A stretch of DNA of 64,000 bases. It comes from Methanosaeta sp. PtaU1.Bin112 (GTDB lineage: Archaea; Halobacteriota; Methanosarcinia; Methanotrichales; Methanotrichaceae). Below are positions 53,624 to 62,993 of this stretch, one piece after another. A program made the translations under genes and the position numbers. The first letter of the stretch is position 1. Every line of letters starts with the position of its first letter. A model generated the notes under the pieces. It ran no database searches. It worked only from the letters and a program-made list of their open reading frames with translations, and was not told the origin of the DNA. The stretch lies in contig MVRL01000193.1 in assembly GCA_002067705.1 (NCBI GenBank), positions 1 through 64,000 on the forward strand, read 5' to 3'.

Positions 53624-54077
53624 AGGGATTGTGATGCAGATTCATCTATGGAGCTGGCTGGCTGTTCGTAGCGACTCCGGGTGTTGGATTCATATTGATG
53701 ATCTGCTAATCATTCCTTCTGAGCAGCAATTTTTATTGACTGGGAGACTTTGAGCAGACCTGGCTTGAAAGGATTTTCTTAAGACGAATCCAGGAAATGG
53801 ATTTTTCATTCGACATACCTGGGAATGCTATTTCAATATTCAATCAAAAAAATTAGTTATTATTATCTTTTTTAAATTATTCTTTTTTAATCATTTCTAA
53901 TTAAATCTAAATGCAAGGCTAATGGGCTGCATTCAAATCATCTGCGTCTCTGAGTTTCTAGATGAAGTGGCCGATCTCTCTTTGGACTGCATCTGCTCCT
54001 GTCCGCCAAGCAAGTGAAGCCAACGCTTTCCATCCGAAGGATAGAAGCTTTATGTTATCATCACTATCCACATTACT
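53624..54077. other. Intergenic region with AT-rich terminator-like core
   Basis: About 450 bases. T6 runs around 53867-53888 follow the LRV gene and are suitable for termination. Toward the nnr gene there is AGCTTTATGTTA (~54047-54058), a possible TATA box ~25 nt before ATG 54078. No gene seen. Confidence 0.4.
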
Positions 54078-55490
54078 ATGACAATTATTTCTGTAGAAGA
54101 GATGGTAGCAATCGATTCCAATTGCCGCTATTTCGGCCTCTTGCCCTTGCAGCTCATGGAGAATGCAGGCGCAGCTCTCGCTCGGGAGATCGCAGCCCGG
54201 GCGAAGGGCAAGAGAATCGCTATCGTGGCCGGTCGGGGAAACAACGGCGGCGATGCCTTTGTGGCCGCCCGGCACCTGTCGGGTTTCGATTCGGGCTTTG
54301 AGGTAACCGTCTATCTCCTGGGCAGGAGCAGAGATATCGCCACTGAGGAGGCAGAGAGAAACTGGCAGATTCTGGAGCATCTGGGCTATGACCTGCGCAC
54401 GATTGCCGATAGCTCCGACCTTTCTCTGGATAAATGCGACCTGATAGTCGATGCCATCTTCGGCACAGGAATCCGGGGCAGCATCAAGGGTCTGGAGGGC
54501 CAGGCGATAGATGCCATCAACGCCTCAGGAAAGCCGGTGATCTCGGTTGACGTTCCCAGCGGGCTGGGAGCCAACAAGGCTGTACTGGCGGATGCAACCG
54601 TCACCTTCCACCGCAAAAAACCGGGCATGTCCGGCGAGATCGTGGTGGCGGATATCGGCATTCCCTCCGCAGCAGAGTTTTTCGTGGGCGAGGGCGACCT
54701 GTGGCTGGTGGGAAGAAGGTCGCTGGAGAGCCACAAGGGAGACTCCGGCCGGATACTGGTGATCGGCGGCGGGCCATATACCGGAGCTCCGGCGCTCTCG
54801 GCAATGGCTGCTCTGCGAGCGGGAGCGGACATCGTCACCGTGGCCGCGCCGAAGACTGCAGCCCGGACCATCTCCGGTTACTCTCCCAACCTGATAGTTC
54901 AGCCCCTCTCCGTGGATCACCTCTGCCCGGCTGATATTCCGGTCCTCAAGGAGCAGATTGCCAGACACGATGTGGTGGTCATGGGCATGGGACTGGGAAG
55001 GCATGCGGAGACGATGGACGTACTGGCGGAGATCATTCCCCTCTGCAAGAAGACGGTCATCGATGCTGATGCCCTGCAGCCAGATCTTCCCTTGAAGGGC
55101 ATTGTCACTCCCCATGCAGGCGAGTTCAAAAGGATCAGCGGCATTGGGCTGGTCGAGTTGGACTACAGACAGAGGGCTGAGCCCCTCAAAGAGTTTGCCC
55201 GGCAAAAGGGTCTGGTGGTCCTGCTCAAAGGAAAGGTCGACCTGATCTCCGACGGCCAGGTGGTCCGGGCCAATACCACCGGAAATCCGGGAATGACCGT
55301 GGGCGGCACAGGAGACGTCCTGGCAGGAGTTACGGGGGCACTCTTCGCCCGCACCTCGGCTTTGCGGGCGGCGACCGCTGCCGCATTCATCAACGGCAGG
55401 GCTGGAGATCTGGCCTATCCTGAGAAGGATTTCGGCATGACTGCTACGGATGTGATTGAAAAGATCCCCCAGGCGATGAAGCTGCAATAG
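54078..55490 (+). CDS. nnr: Bifunctional NAD(P)H-hydrate epimerase / ADP-dependent dehydratase
   Basis: Repairs hydrated NADH and NADPH. 470 residues. Epimerase (YjeF N) domain ~1-205: E-E-M-V-A-I-D, L-M-E-N-A-G, G-R-G-N-N-G-G-D-A-F-V-A, D-A-I-F-G-T-G-I. Dehydratase (carbohydrate-kinase-like) domain ~225-465: G-D-S-G-R-I-L-V-I-G-G-G, T-P-H-A-G-E-F-K-R, L-K-G-K-V-D-L-I and N-P-G-M-T-V-G-G-T-G-D-V-L-A-G split. moaC follows closely and is probably cotranscribed. Confidence 0.95.
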   Translation: MTIISVEEMVAIDSNCRYFGLLPLQLMENAGAALAREIAARAKGKRIAIVAGRGNNGGDAFVAARHLSGFDSGFEVTVYLLGRSRDIATEEAERNWQILEHLGYDLRTIADSSDLSLDKCDLIVDAIFGTGIRGSIKGLEGQAIDAINASGKPVISVDVPSGLGANKAVLADATVTFHRKKPGMSGEIVVADIGIPSAAEFFVGEGDLWLVGRRSLESHKGDSGRILVIGGGPYTGAPALSAMAALRAGADIVTVAAPKTAARTISGYSPNLIVQPLSVDHLCPADIPVLKEQIARHDVVVMGMGLGRHAETMDVLAEIIPLCKKTVIDADALQPDLPLKGIVTPHAGEFKRISGIGLVELDYRQRAEPLKEFARQKGLVVLLKGKVDLISDGQVVRANTTGNPGMTVGGTGDVLAGVTGALFARTSALRAATAAAFINGRAGDLAYPEKDFGMTATDVIEKIPQAMKLQ

Positions 55491-55503
55491 GACGTGAAGA
55501 GAC

Positions 55504-55974
55504 TTGCCAGGAGAGAAAAAGCTGTCCGGGATGGTGGATATCACAGAAAAGCCGCCCGTCTTCAGAAAGGCCACTGCCTCAGGATCTATCCATCTGAAAG
55601 AAGCCACAGTAGAGGCCATAAAATCAGGCCAGGTCAAGAAGGGAGATGTTCTCACCACCGCCAGGCTGGCGGCCATCCTGGCGGTCAAGGACACACCCCG
55701 ATTGATCCCTCTCTGCCACCCCATTCCCATAACCGGGCTGGATATGGACTTTGAGATTGATCGGGAGTCTGTCCGAGCAACAGTCACTGTGACATCTGTG
55801 GGCAAGACTGGTGTGGAGATGGAGGCTTTGTCTGGGGTCTCAGCGGCGCTGCTCAATGTCTGGGATATGGTTAAGTACCTGGAAAAGGACGAAACGGGAA
55901 ACTATCCGGAGACGGAGATCAGCGGGATCATGGTATGCGAGAAAAAGAAAGGAAGTGATGAGACTGCCCGGTGA
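55504..55974 (+). CDS. moaC: Cyclic pyranopterin monophosphate synthase
   Basis: Second step of molybdopterin (here also tungstopterin) synthesis. 156 residues. Motifs M-V-D-I-T-E-K (N-term), K-K-G-D-V-L-T-T-A-R-L-A-A-I, I-P-L-C-H-P-I-P-I-T (catalytic loop) and G-K-T-G-V-E-M-E-A-L. TTG start 55504, 13 nt after nnr. Needed for formylmethanofuran dehydrogenase cofactor in methanogens. Confidence 0.95.
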   Translation: MPGEKKLSGMVDITEKPPVFRKATASGSIHLKEATVEAIKSGQVKKGDVLTTARLAAILAVKDTPRLIPLCHPIPITGLDMDFEIDRESVRATVTVTSVGKTGVEMEALSGVSAALLNVWDMVKYLEKDETGNYPETEISGIMVCEKKKGSDETAR

Positions 55975-56062
55975 CGCATAATTTTTAGGACGCTGCCATT
56001 GATTCAGAGTAGGCTCTATCCAACCTATTTTCTCCCATCCGGCCAAAACTCTGGCTGAAACC

Positions 56063-57403
56063 TTAGCCCAGATTTTTGATCCCGAACTCCGGCAGCCTCT
56101 CCCTGGCCGCCTCGCGAGCCTGTTGGTGCTCACGCAGGAACCTCTCTATCCTTTCAGCCACATCCTTCTTGCAGGTTCCACACATCCTTCTCCCCGATCG
56201 GCATTCGGCATCCAGCTCCAGTAGTTCCCTGTCATCCTGGGAGAGATGAAACACCAGAAACTCGTAGATGGAACACTTATCCGGCTCTCCTCCCAACTTC
56301 TTCTGCTCAGCCAGGCTCTGCCTTCCGCCGGTGATGGCCCGCATGATCTTCTTGCCAGCCTCTTTGGGATCTTCTGTGAGGGCGATGTGGCTCTCTGGCT
56401 TGGAGGAGGACATCTTGCCGCCCGTAAGTCCGGTCATGAAACGGTGGTAAATAGAAGCCGGCGGGATGAATCCGTAATGCCCGTGCTCAATTTCCAGATT
56501 TATTATGATCCGGTCGATCTCCTCCAATAGAGCAGCAGGGCCGCGGCCTAAGCCATCTTGAATCTCGGTGAGATCGATATGCTCCTCATATCTCTTCACC
56601 CGTCCCAGTCCCGTCTCCAGGAGAGCTTCTTCAGCGGCTGCCATCAGCTCCTGGTCAGCTGCCTTGCCCCGGATGCTGATGTAGCCCTCCCGCTGCTCCA
56701 CCAGAAACTTTCTCATGCGGTAGGCCAAATCGCGCGTTAGTTTGATATGCGGGTCCTGGTCCGCGCCCACCGGTATGACAACAGGCTTTGGCCCGCCAAA
56801 TTCCTTAAGCTGAGGGTGGAGGATGTCTGCGCTCTGGGCCATGACGCTCTCCATGTGGGAGATATGTGTCTCTCCGGAAAATCCGTAGATGCTACTAACC
56901 TCGGAGAAGTTTGCTTCCCTGCCAAGCTCAAAGGCCAGATTTCTCATCTTGTAGTTTTTGGACTGGAAGTAGATATGGCTCTTCTCATTGGGCTCAAAGC
57001 CCAGGGCTATGAGGCTGAGGATGTACTCATTTATGCCCAGGCTTCTGCACCTCTCCCAGCTTATGCCTCGCACGGCATGAGCCTCCATATCGGCGACTGC
57101 AGCAAAAGCATCTCCCCCCTGCTGCTGGTGCCAGATGATCTCATTCATGACCATCATGTGGCCGAAATGAGCTCTTCCGGTGGGCATGAATCCGCTCATG
57201 ACTCCGAAGGGCTCATGCTTCTGCATGGCCCGTAGGACTGCGTCGTAGTTTCTGTGACCGAAGATGATCTTGCGTGCCATGTATTGATGAGGCTCTTTAA
57301 GCTGGGGAAGTATTTCCTCAAAGCTTGATATGCCAAACTCCAGAAAGAGCTTGTTGTAATCATCGACATGCACTGCACCCCAGGGATCGAGCTTCAGTTC
57401 CAT
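56063..57403 (-). CDS. trpS: Tryptophanyl-tRNA synthetase
   Basis: 446 residues from ATG 57403; the frame is open 34 codons further but those residues are not family-like. Start M-E-L-K-L-D-P-W-G-x-V with archaeal-type N-terminal extension. HIGH-like motif G-R-A-H-F-G-H, A-V-R-G-I-S specificity region, G-A-D-Q-D-P-H and KMSKS as G-K-M-S-S-S-K-P. C-terminal Cys residues (C-G-T-C-K-K-D) typical of archaeal TrpRS. Convergent with moaC; divergent from the zinc-ribbon gene. Confidence 0.95.
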   Translation of the reverse strand: MELKLDPWGAVHVDDYNKLFLEFGISSFEEILPQLKEPHQYMARKIIFGHRNYDAVLRAMQKHEPFGVMSGFMPTGRAHFGHMMVMNEIIWHQQQGGDAFAAVADMEAHAVRGISWERCRSLGINEYILSLIALGFEPNEKSHIYFQSKNYKMRNLAFELGREANFSEVSSIYGFSGETHISHMESVMAQSADILHPQLKEFGGPKPVVIPVGADQDPHIKLTRDLAYRMRKFLVEQREGYISIRGKAADQELMAAAEEALLETGLGRVKRYEEHIDLTEIQDGLGRGPAALLEEIDRIIINLEIEHGHYGFIPPASIYHRFMTGLTGGKMSSSKPESHIALTEDPKEAGKKIMRAITGGRQSLAEQKKLGGEPDKCSIYEFLVFHLSQDDRELLELDAECRSGRRMCGTCKKDVAERIERFLREHQQAREAARERLPEFGIKNLG

Positions 57404-57514
57404 GATCCAAGGGAGTGAAAACGGGGATATATCTATCTTCTCATTGCGGGCAGGTGCTGGCAGATCACTGCTCCCTGCAAAGAGATAACTTCTTGGCGGT
57501 TTCATGGTACTGTC

Positions 57515-57718
57515 ATGAAGCCAGAAATTATTCAGGAGGTCTGCCCGGTCTGCGGCAGTTCAGATCTTTACCTGGAAGCAGGCGGCTACACCGGCAAGAT
57601 CTACCATTGCAAGAACTGCGACTACATTGGCGCTTTGCTGGTGGAGGCGGACGGAGAGATGGCCAGAGCAATTAGAGAGGACTATGAGCAGAAAAATAGG
57701 TCAAGCAGATCGACTTAG
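57515..57718 (+). CDS. Small zinc-ribbon protein
   Basis: 67 residues with one zinc ribbon, C-P-V-C-G at 10-14 and C-K-N-C-D at 32-36, followed by a helical acidic tail. Such small archaeal zinc ribbons are often transcription- or translation-associated but are mostly uncharacterised. Divergent from trpS with ~110 nt between starts; convergent with the YihY gene. Confidence 0.72.
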   Translation: MKPEIIQEVCPVCGSSDLYLEAGGYTGKIYHCKNCDYIGALLVEADGEMARAIREDYEQKNRSSRST

Positions 57719-57735
57719 ATGATTTGCTATTTTGC

Positions 57736-58593
57736 CTATTGCACTTTTGCATTCCGCTCCATTTCTCTTTTCATCTTCTGCACCTTGATCACCTCTGCAC
57801 CAAAGAGGAAGATCTGAGCGGAGTAGTAGATCCAGAAGAGAAAGATCACCAGCGATCCCGCTGCTCCGTAGGCTGAGCCAACGTTGACGATGCTCACGTA
57901 GGTCTCAATGCAGAAGTTTCCTGTTGCAAACAGAAGTGCGGCCAGTGCTGAGCCGGGGAGCACCTCTCGCCACTGCAGATTCACCTCGATCAGGGTCTTG
58001 TAGGAGGCGGCAAAGAGCATGGATACAAAGGAGATGGAGACCAGGAAGGTGATTATCCGGAGCAGCCCCATGTGAATGGGCAGGGACTCTTCTATCTGCT
58101 TTCCCACCGGCAGGAGAAGGGTGGTGAATATGGAGGTGACCAGCAGCAAGAAGGCGACCAGGGCGATGAGCAGGTATGAGTGCAGGTAATTGATGATAGT
58201 ATTCATGAGCGGCACATCCATTTCCGGGACTCTCCAGATGATGCGAAAGGCTCTCCTGGTATGAACGAAGAGGCCGGCGGCACCGAAGATCAATAGACCG
58301 ATGTTAATCAATGTGAAGCTGAAGGATGAGGCCTGATCGGTGGCCTGGTCGATCAGGTCGTCTGCTGCATTTGGCATCTGCTGACCAACCAGATCCTGGG
58401 AAGCGGCGACTACCTGGCTTGCAAGAGGGCCGTGCTGGAATAGCAGGTTAAAAAGCATCAATGTTAATATGACCAGGGGCACAAAGGAGAAAAGGCCGTA
58501 GTAGGCAAGGGCAGCCGCAAGGAGCGAGGCGTCGTCCTTGAGCCATTCCTGAATTGCATCCTTAAGTATGCGATATGCATCAAACAATCTCAT
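57736..58593 (-). CDS. YihY/BrkB-family membrane protein
   Basis: 285 residues, six membrane helices. Family signatures: L-L-A-A-A-L-A-Y-Y-G-L-F-S-F-V-P-L (helix 1), an extracytoplasmic Gln/Ala-rich loop, the R-R-A-F-R-I-I-W-R segment, W-R-E-V-L-P-G-S-A-L-A-A-L, and G-S-A-Y-G-A-A-G-S-L-V-I-F-L-F-W-I-Y-Y-S-A-Q-I-F-L-F-G-A-E split by helix 6. Formerly called ribonuclease BN in error; an integral membrane transporter-like protein of unknown substrate. Confidence 0.87.
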   Translation of the reverse strand: MRLFDAYRILKDAIQEWLKDDASLLAAALAYYGLFSFVPLVILTLMLFNLLFQHGPLASQVVAASQDLVGQQMPNAADDLIDQATDQASSFSFTLINIGLLIFGAAGLFVHTRRAFRIIWRVPEMDVPLMNTIINYLHSYLLIALVAFLLLVTSIFTTLLLPVGKQIEESLPIHMGLLRIITFLVSISFVSMLFAASYKTLIEVNLQWREVLPGSALAALLFATGNFCIETYVSIVNVGSAYGAAGSLVIFLFWIYYSAQIFLFGAEVIKVQKMKREMERNAKVQ

Positions 58594-58743
58594 AGTGATA
58601 TCATTATGATGTATTCTGTTCGTGTGATTATATAGACAAAAATTCTACAATTATCACAATTTCATATCTTTTTCTATAATCTGGTTCAGCATGGAATTGA
58701 ATTGCACTATGGCTGCCAGAGATTAAAAAAGAGAGCCCTGAGC

Positions 58744-59961
58744 TTACGGCGCTCCCTTCAGATCCTCTCTCTGGGTGATGTTCTTGATCTCCTGCTTCAG
58801 GTCCTCGGGCAGTCCTTTGATCTCCACATCCAAGAAGCCCCGCACGATAACGCTTGTGGCTTCCTCCGAGGTTAAGCCGCGAGCCATGAGATACTCCAGC
58901 TCCTCCTCGGAGATGCGGCCCACTGCCGCTTCATGGGACATGTCCAGATCCCGGCTCTGTCCGTCCAGCTCCGGTATGGAATAGATTCTGCCTTTTTCGG
59001 ATAGCAGAAGCCCGACGCATTCCAGATGGGCTCGTGCTCCTGGAACTCTGCCGGTCATTCTTCCCCGAGCGATGACCTCACCGCCTACGGAGACCACTCT
59101 GGAGATGGACTCGGCACTTGTTTCAGGCGCGTCCAGGAATACATTGCTGCCTATATCGATGTTGCCCATGCTGGAATAGATCACGCTGTTGAAGCTGGCC
59201 ACTGCGCCGCGTCCTGCAAGTGTGGCTGTGGGGAAGGTCTGAATGGTCTTGACCGGTTTTAGGAGGATGTAGTTGTTGGAGAGAGAGCCGCCTTCAGCGA
59301 TGGTGATCCCCGTCCTCGGCCTCACTTCTACCTCCTTTCCCCAGCTATGGATCATGGTGAAGCTTACTCTCGCATTCTTCTGGATGTAGAACTCCGAGAC
59401 GCCAATGTGCAGGCCGCGCTGCACATGGGTCGGCGTGGTGCAGCCGGTGATGACATGCAGCTCTGAGCCTTCCTCGGCGATGACAAGGTTGTGCACGCGC
59501 TGATTGAGATTCGATGACCCCAGATACAGGCAGCTCTTGACTGGAAATGTGGTCTTCATGCCCTTCTTGGCGCGGATGAAGTAGCCGGCGGGCGGCGCGG
59601 CTGCAGCATCGGCCGTGTACTTGTCGGCATCTGCAGCCACCAGCTTGAACCAGTAATCCTGCAGAAAGTCGTACTTTTCCAGAGCAGTAGCGATGTCCAT
59701 GATCTCCACGCCTTCGTAGAGTGACTTGGCGATCACTGGTGTCTGGTCCATCTGAACAAAAGAGCCTGAGGATTCAGCGTCCAGCTTCACGCCCACATCC
59801 AGGGCCGCTTTCGTGACAATGTCTGGCAGATCTTCGGCACTGGCTACCATCTCCTGGGGCTTGGCCTCAGACTCGTAGCTCTCCAGGTCCACATCTGTGC
59901 CGTATAATGCCTTCTTGTCCCGTGCCTTTCTGGCTTTTTCCTCTATACTGGACACGTGCAT
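58744..59961 (-). CDS. sufB: Fe-S scaffold SufB/SufD-family protein
   Basis: About 405 residues; start at ATG 59961 or GTG 59955 within the end of sufC. SUF-scaffold beta-helix with I-Q-K-N-A-R-V-S-F-T-M-I-H-S-W-G, N-S-V-I-Y-S-S-M-G-N-I-D-I-G-S, S-E-K-G-R-I-Y-S-I-P-E-L (conserved acidic region) and M-S-H-E-A-A-V-G-R-I-S-E-E-E-L-E-Y-L-M-A-R-G-L split. With sufC it makes the two-gene SufBC (SMS) system regarded as the minimal, ancestral form of SUF, common in methanogens. Confidence 0.92.
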   Translation of the reverse strand: MHVSSIEEKARKARDKKALYGTDVDLESYESEAKPQEMVASAEDLPDIVTKAALDVGVKLDAESSGSFVQMDQTPVIAKSLYEGVEIMDIATALEKYDFLQDYWFKLVAADADKYTADAAAAPPAGYFIRAKKGMKTTFPVKSCLYLGSSNLNQRVHNLVIAEEGSELHVITGCTTPTHVQRGLHIGVSEFYIQKNARVSFTMIHSWGKEVEVRPRTGITIAEGGSLSNNYILLKPVKTIQTFPTATLAGRGAVASFNSVIYSSMGNIDIGSNVFLDAPETSAESISRVVSVGGEVIARGRMTGRVPGARAHLECVGLLLSEKGRIYSIPELDGQSRDLDMSHEAAVGRISEEELEYLMARGLTSEEATSVIVRGFLDVEIKGLPEDLKQEIKNITQREDLKGAP

Positions 59962-60677
59962 CCTGCACACCCCTCATATCCGCTTCTCTTGATCTGCTCC
60001 AGGATCTCGCCCGGATTGCCGCTGCATACGATCGATCCTCCCAGCATAACATGGGCCCTGTCTGCTTTCATGTAATCCAGAATATGACCGAAGTGGGTGA
60101 TGATCACGCCGGATTTTGTCCTCAGGCTGGGACGCAGGTCCTTTTGCGTAAGAGAATTGATGGCCTCACCGATGAGCTTGATGTTCTCCAGATCCACGCC
60201 TGAGTCAGGCTCATCGAGCATGACGAAATCAGGCTGTTGCGCCAGGAGCTGAACCATCTCGGAGCGCTTTACCTCGCCACCCGAAAAGCCCCGATTAACG
60301 TCTCTCTCTGCAAAGGCCTCAAAGTCCATCTTCCGCAGTATCGAAAGTGCATCTGCCTCTGGATTGATGATCTTGATGAGGTCTTGCAGCCTCAGGCCGC
60401 GAATGGCGGGAGGGCGCTGAAAGGCCATGCCGATGCCCAGGCGTGCCCTTTCATCCATAGACATGTGTGTGATATCTTTTCCTTTGAATACAATGCGTCC
60501 CCCATCGATGGTGTATCTGGGAATTCCGGCGATGACATTGAGCAGAGTTGTCTTGCCGGTGCCGTTGGGGCCAAATAGGGCATGGGTCTCGCCCTTACTT
60601 ATTCTTAGGTTAAAGTCCTTCAGAACTTGCTTTCCGCCGATGCTGACTGACAGATCTTCAATCTCCAGCAGCCTCAT
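59943..60677 (-). CDS. sufC: Fe-S assembly ATPase SufC
   Basis: 244 residues from ATG 60677, preceded by GGAGGTG; 37 codons further upstream are open but not family-like. Walker A G-P-N-G-T-G-K-T-T, Q-loop G-M-A-F-Q-R-P-P, ABC signature F-S-G-G-E-V-K-R-S-E, Walker B F-V-M-L-D-E-P-D-S-G-V-D, and switch I-T-H-F-G. The C-terminus has G-C-A-G-C-T-C-P-V, an extra three-cysteine tail that is unusual for SufC. Overlaps sufB. Confidence 0.94.
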   Translation of the reverse strand: MRLLEIEDLSVSIGGKQVLKDFNLRISKGETHALFGPNGTGKTTLLNVIAGIPRYTIDGGRIVFKGKDITHMSMDERARLGIGMAFQRPPAIRGLRLQDLIKIINPEADALSILRKMDFEAFAERDVNRGFSGGEVKRSEMVQLLAQQPDFVMLDEPDSGVDLENIKLIGEAINSLTQKDLRPSLRTKSGVIITHFGHILDYMKADRAHVMLGGSIVCSGNPGEILEQIKRSGYEGCAGCTCPV

Positions 60678-61025
60678 CACCTCCAACCATATTATCCATT
60701 TATGCCCTGGCAATATAATATCTTTTGCGGCGATCAGGGCGGATTCGATGAAGCATCTCAATAGCATGGTCAGCGGATCCAATAGCAAATCCTAATTGCG
60801 AGATTGCCCCTGGCAATCGAATGCAAGTAACCAGGCCGCCAAGAGAGGCTGCGGTGCGGTGGGAGAGAGCAAAGAGGTCTGTGGCAGGAAATTCTGGCAT
60901 CAGGAATCAAAGACCGCACCGTTCGCCGGTGGCAGATGGCGTGATATGAGAAACGAAAAAGTCAAAGCGCCAGTATCATGAACGCATGCGCGTCTTTATC
61001 AAGCATGGGGAATGTGACGCATCAG

Positions 61026-61601
61026 TCAGAGTCCAGTTCTAGCTAGCTTTTCCATCTCACCAATCGCCCTTCTTATCCCGGCATAGGCAAGCATCATCCT
61101 GCCAGCCGGGCTCTCGCCGCAGCCCAGCATCTCGACCAGCTCCCGGTCGAACTGCTCAATGTCCGCTCCGCGCTTCTTGAGATACTCGTGCCCCCAGGGT
61201 CCGGCAACCAAAAATTTGTTGAGCGGGTCGGATGAGGAGCGATAGTGCTCCAGCATGCTGGCCGCCGGATCGTCGATGCGGTCGAAGGTCTTCTGCAGGG
61301 CGGTGGCCTTCTTCAGCTCGTCGCTCTTGCTGGCCAGGCGCGGCCTGAAGACCGCCGTCTCCAGCGCCTTTGCAAGCGCCCCATCCAGGTTCAGATGGGC
61401 AAAGCGAATGAAGTTGCTCGCCTGCTTTGCATCCTTCGCCTTGGCTGCGGACTGGATATAAACCAGGGCTTTTCCAAGCTTATCAGACAGCTCGCCCGTC
61501 TTCAGCGGCTCAATCATCTCTTGGATCGCTTTTGCCGCCTCAGCCATCTCAGCATTCTGCTGCCGTCCCGGCTCTTTTTCGTCAGGGCTTCCTTCTGCCA
61601 T
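61026..61601 (-). CDS. Uncharacterised helical protein
   Basis: 191 residues, largely alpha-helical and Ala/Glu/Lys-rich, with an acidic disordered N-terminus and conserved-looking segments F-L-V-A-G-P-W-G-H-E-Y-L and R-M-M-L-A-Y-A-G-I-R-R. One Cys. No family recognised. It is 30 nt downstream of lysA on the same strand and probably in the same transcript. Confidence 0.6.
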   Translation of the reverse strand: MAEGSPDEKEPGRQQNAEMAEAAKAIQEMIEPLKTGELSDKLGKALVYIQSAAKAKDAKQASNFIRFAHLNLDGALAKALETAVFRPRLASKSDELKKATALQKTFDRIDDPAASMLEHYRSSSDPLNKFLVAGPWGHEYLKKRGADIEQFDRELVEMLGCGESPAGRMMLAYAGIRRAIGEMEKLARTGL

Positions 61602-61631
61602 CTCCTCTCGCTCCTCGCCTTCTCCCGGCGC

Positions 61632-62915
61632 TTATTTCATGAGCCTGGGCAGGATCCTCTGGCCGGTCAGAAGGCAGCTGGCATCCTCCGCCCGGCGGGT
61701 GATCTCGGCCCGGCTGCCGGACACAAGAACCTCCGCCGGTCTGGGCTGGCCGTTGTACTGGGAGGCCATTGAGAAGCCATAGGCTCCGGCGTCCAGGAAG
61801 GCCAACACGTCGCCCCTGGCAAGGTGCGGCACCTTGCGGTCCTTGGCCAGAATGTCTCCGGTCTCGCAGATGGGGCCTACCACGGTTACCGTCTCTTCCG
61901 CCTTCTCATCGGAATGATTGGCAGCGACCACATGATGATAGGAGTCGTAGAGCATGGGCCTGGCCAGGACGTTGAAGCCGGCATCAGTGGCAACGAAGCT
62001 CACATGGGCTCTTTTGACCACGTTCACTGAGGCGAGCATGACCGTTGTATCTGCCACGATGCTTCTTCCCGGCTCCAAAATGAGCTTTGGCGATATTCCC
62101 AGATCCCGGCAGCGGTCCTTGAATATCGGCAGGACTGCGGCGGCAAGATCCGCGGGCGTGGGCGCAGGGCTGTCCGGATGATACTGAATGCCTAGACCCC
62201 CTCCCAGATCGATTCTCTCGATGGCCCCGCCTGCGGCTGTGACTGCTGCGGCTATGTCCATCATCTTGCCAGCCGCCTCGGCAAAGGGCGCGGTATCCAG
62301 AATCTGCGAGCCTATGTGGCAGTGGAGGCCCACTGGCTTTACTCCCTCAAGCTCCATCGCCCTCTGGTAGGTCGCAGCCACCTGCTCTGCAGGGATGCCG
62401 AACTTGGAGGATCGCAGTCCTGTGGCTATCTTGGGATGGGTCTTGGGGGAGACATCGGGATTTACCCGGAAGAGTATCTCTCCTTGCAGGCCTGACTTCT
62501 GGGCGGTCTGGGAGAGGTGCTCCAGCTCCTCGCGTGAGTCCACGGACATTCTCACTCCTGCCTGCATGATCAGCTCGTGGTCCTTGCTGCTCTTGGAGTT
62601 TCCATTAAAAAGGATCATGTCTCTGGCGATTCCAGCCATGCGAACAACAGACAGCTCTCCTGCTGAGAAGACATCTGCTCCCATGCCCTCCTGGGCAGCG
62701 ATGCGCAGCAAGGATAGGTTGCCGTTGGCCTTCACGGCGAAGTATTTGTCTGCACCGGGAAAAGCGCGGTGGTAGGCGCGAATGTTCTCGCGCAGGCGGC
62801 TCTCTGAAGTAACATAAAGAGGCGTGCCGAGCTTTTGCGCCAGAGCGAAGCAATCCACATCTTCCATAAAGAGGTGACTGTCGCGAGAGGTGAGATGAGA
62901 TTTAGGTCCGAACAT
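61632..62915 (-). CDS. lysA: Diaminopimelate decarboxylase
   Basis: PLP enzyme of fold type III making lysine. 427 residues. The PLP lysine is in Y-F-A-V-K-A-N-G; others are H-C-H-I-G-S-Q-I, I-D-L-G-G-G-L-G-I, E-P-G-R-S-I-V-A, and G-P-I-C-E-T-G-D-I with G-A-Y-G-F-S-M-A-S-Q-Y-N near the C-terminus. ATG start; divergent from the ATP-grasp gene. Together with asd it belongs to the aspartate-family pathway. Confidence 0.95.
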   Translation of the reverse strand: MFGPKSHLTSRDSHLFMEDVDCFALAQKLGTPLYVTSESRLRENIRAYHRAFPGADKYFAVKANGNLSLLRIAAQEGMGADVFSAGELSVVRMAGIARDMILFNGNSKSSKDHELIMQAGVRMSVDSREELEHLSQTAQKSGLQGEILFRVNPDVSPKTHPKIATGLRSSKFGIPAEQVAATYQRAMELEGVKPVGLHCHIGSQILDTAPFAEAAGKMMDIAAAVTAAGGAIERIDLGGGLGIQYHPDSPAPTPADLAAAVLPIFKDRCRDLGISPKLILEPGRSIVADTTVMLASVNVVKRAHVSFVATDAGFNVLARPMLYDSYHHVVAANHSDEKAEETVTVVGPICETGDILAKDRKVPHLARGDVLAFLDAGAYGFSMASQYNGQPRPAEVLVSGSRAEITRRAEDASCLLTGQRILPRLMK

Positions 62916-62993
62916 GATTAGAGCAGATCGCTCAGGGATTACTAAATGATTTCCATTAAGTTCATCCGCTCAGCAATTGCCACCTGACCTATC

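Noticed and set aside
54525-55856. 443-codon minus-strand frame opposite nnr/moaC
   Set aside because: Shadow frame; the plus strand carries well-conserved nnr and moaC.
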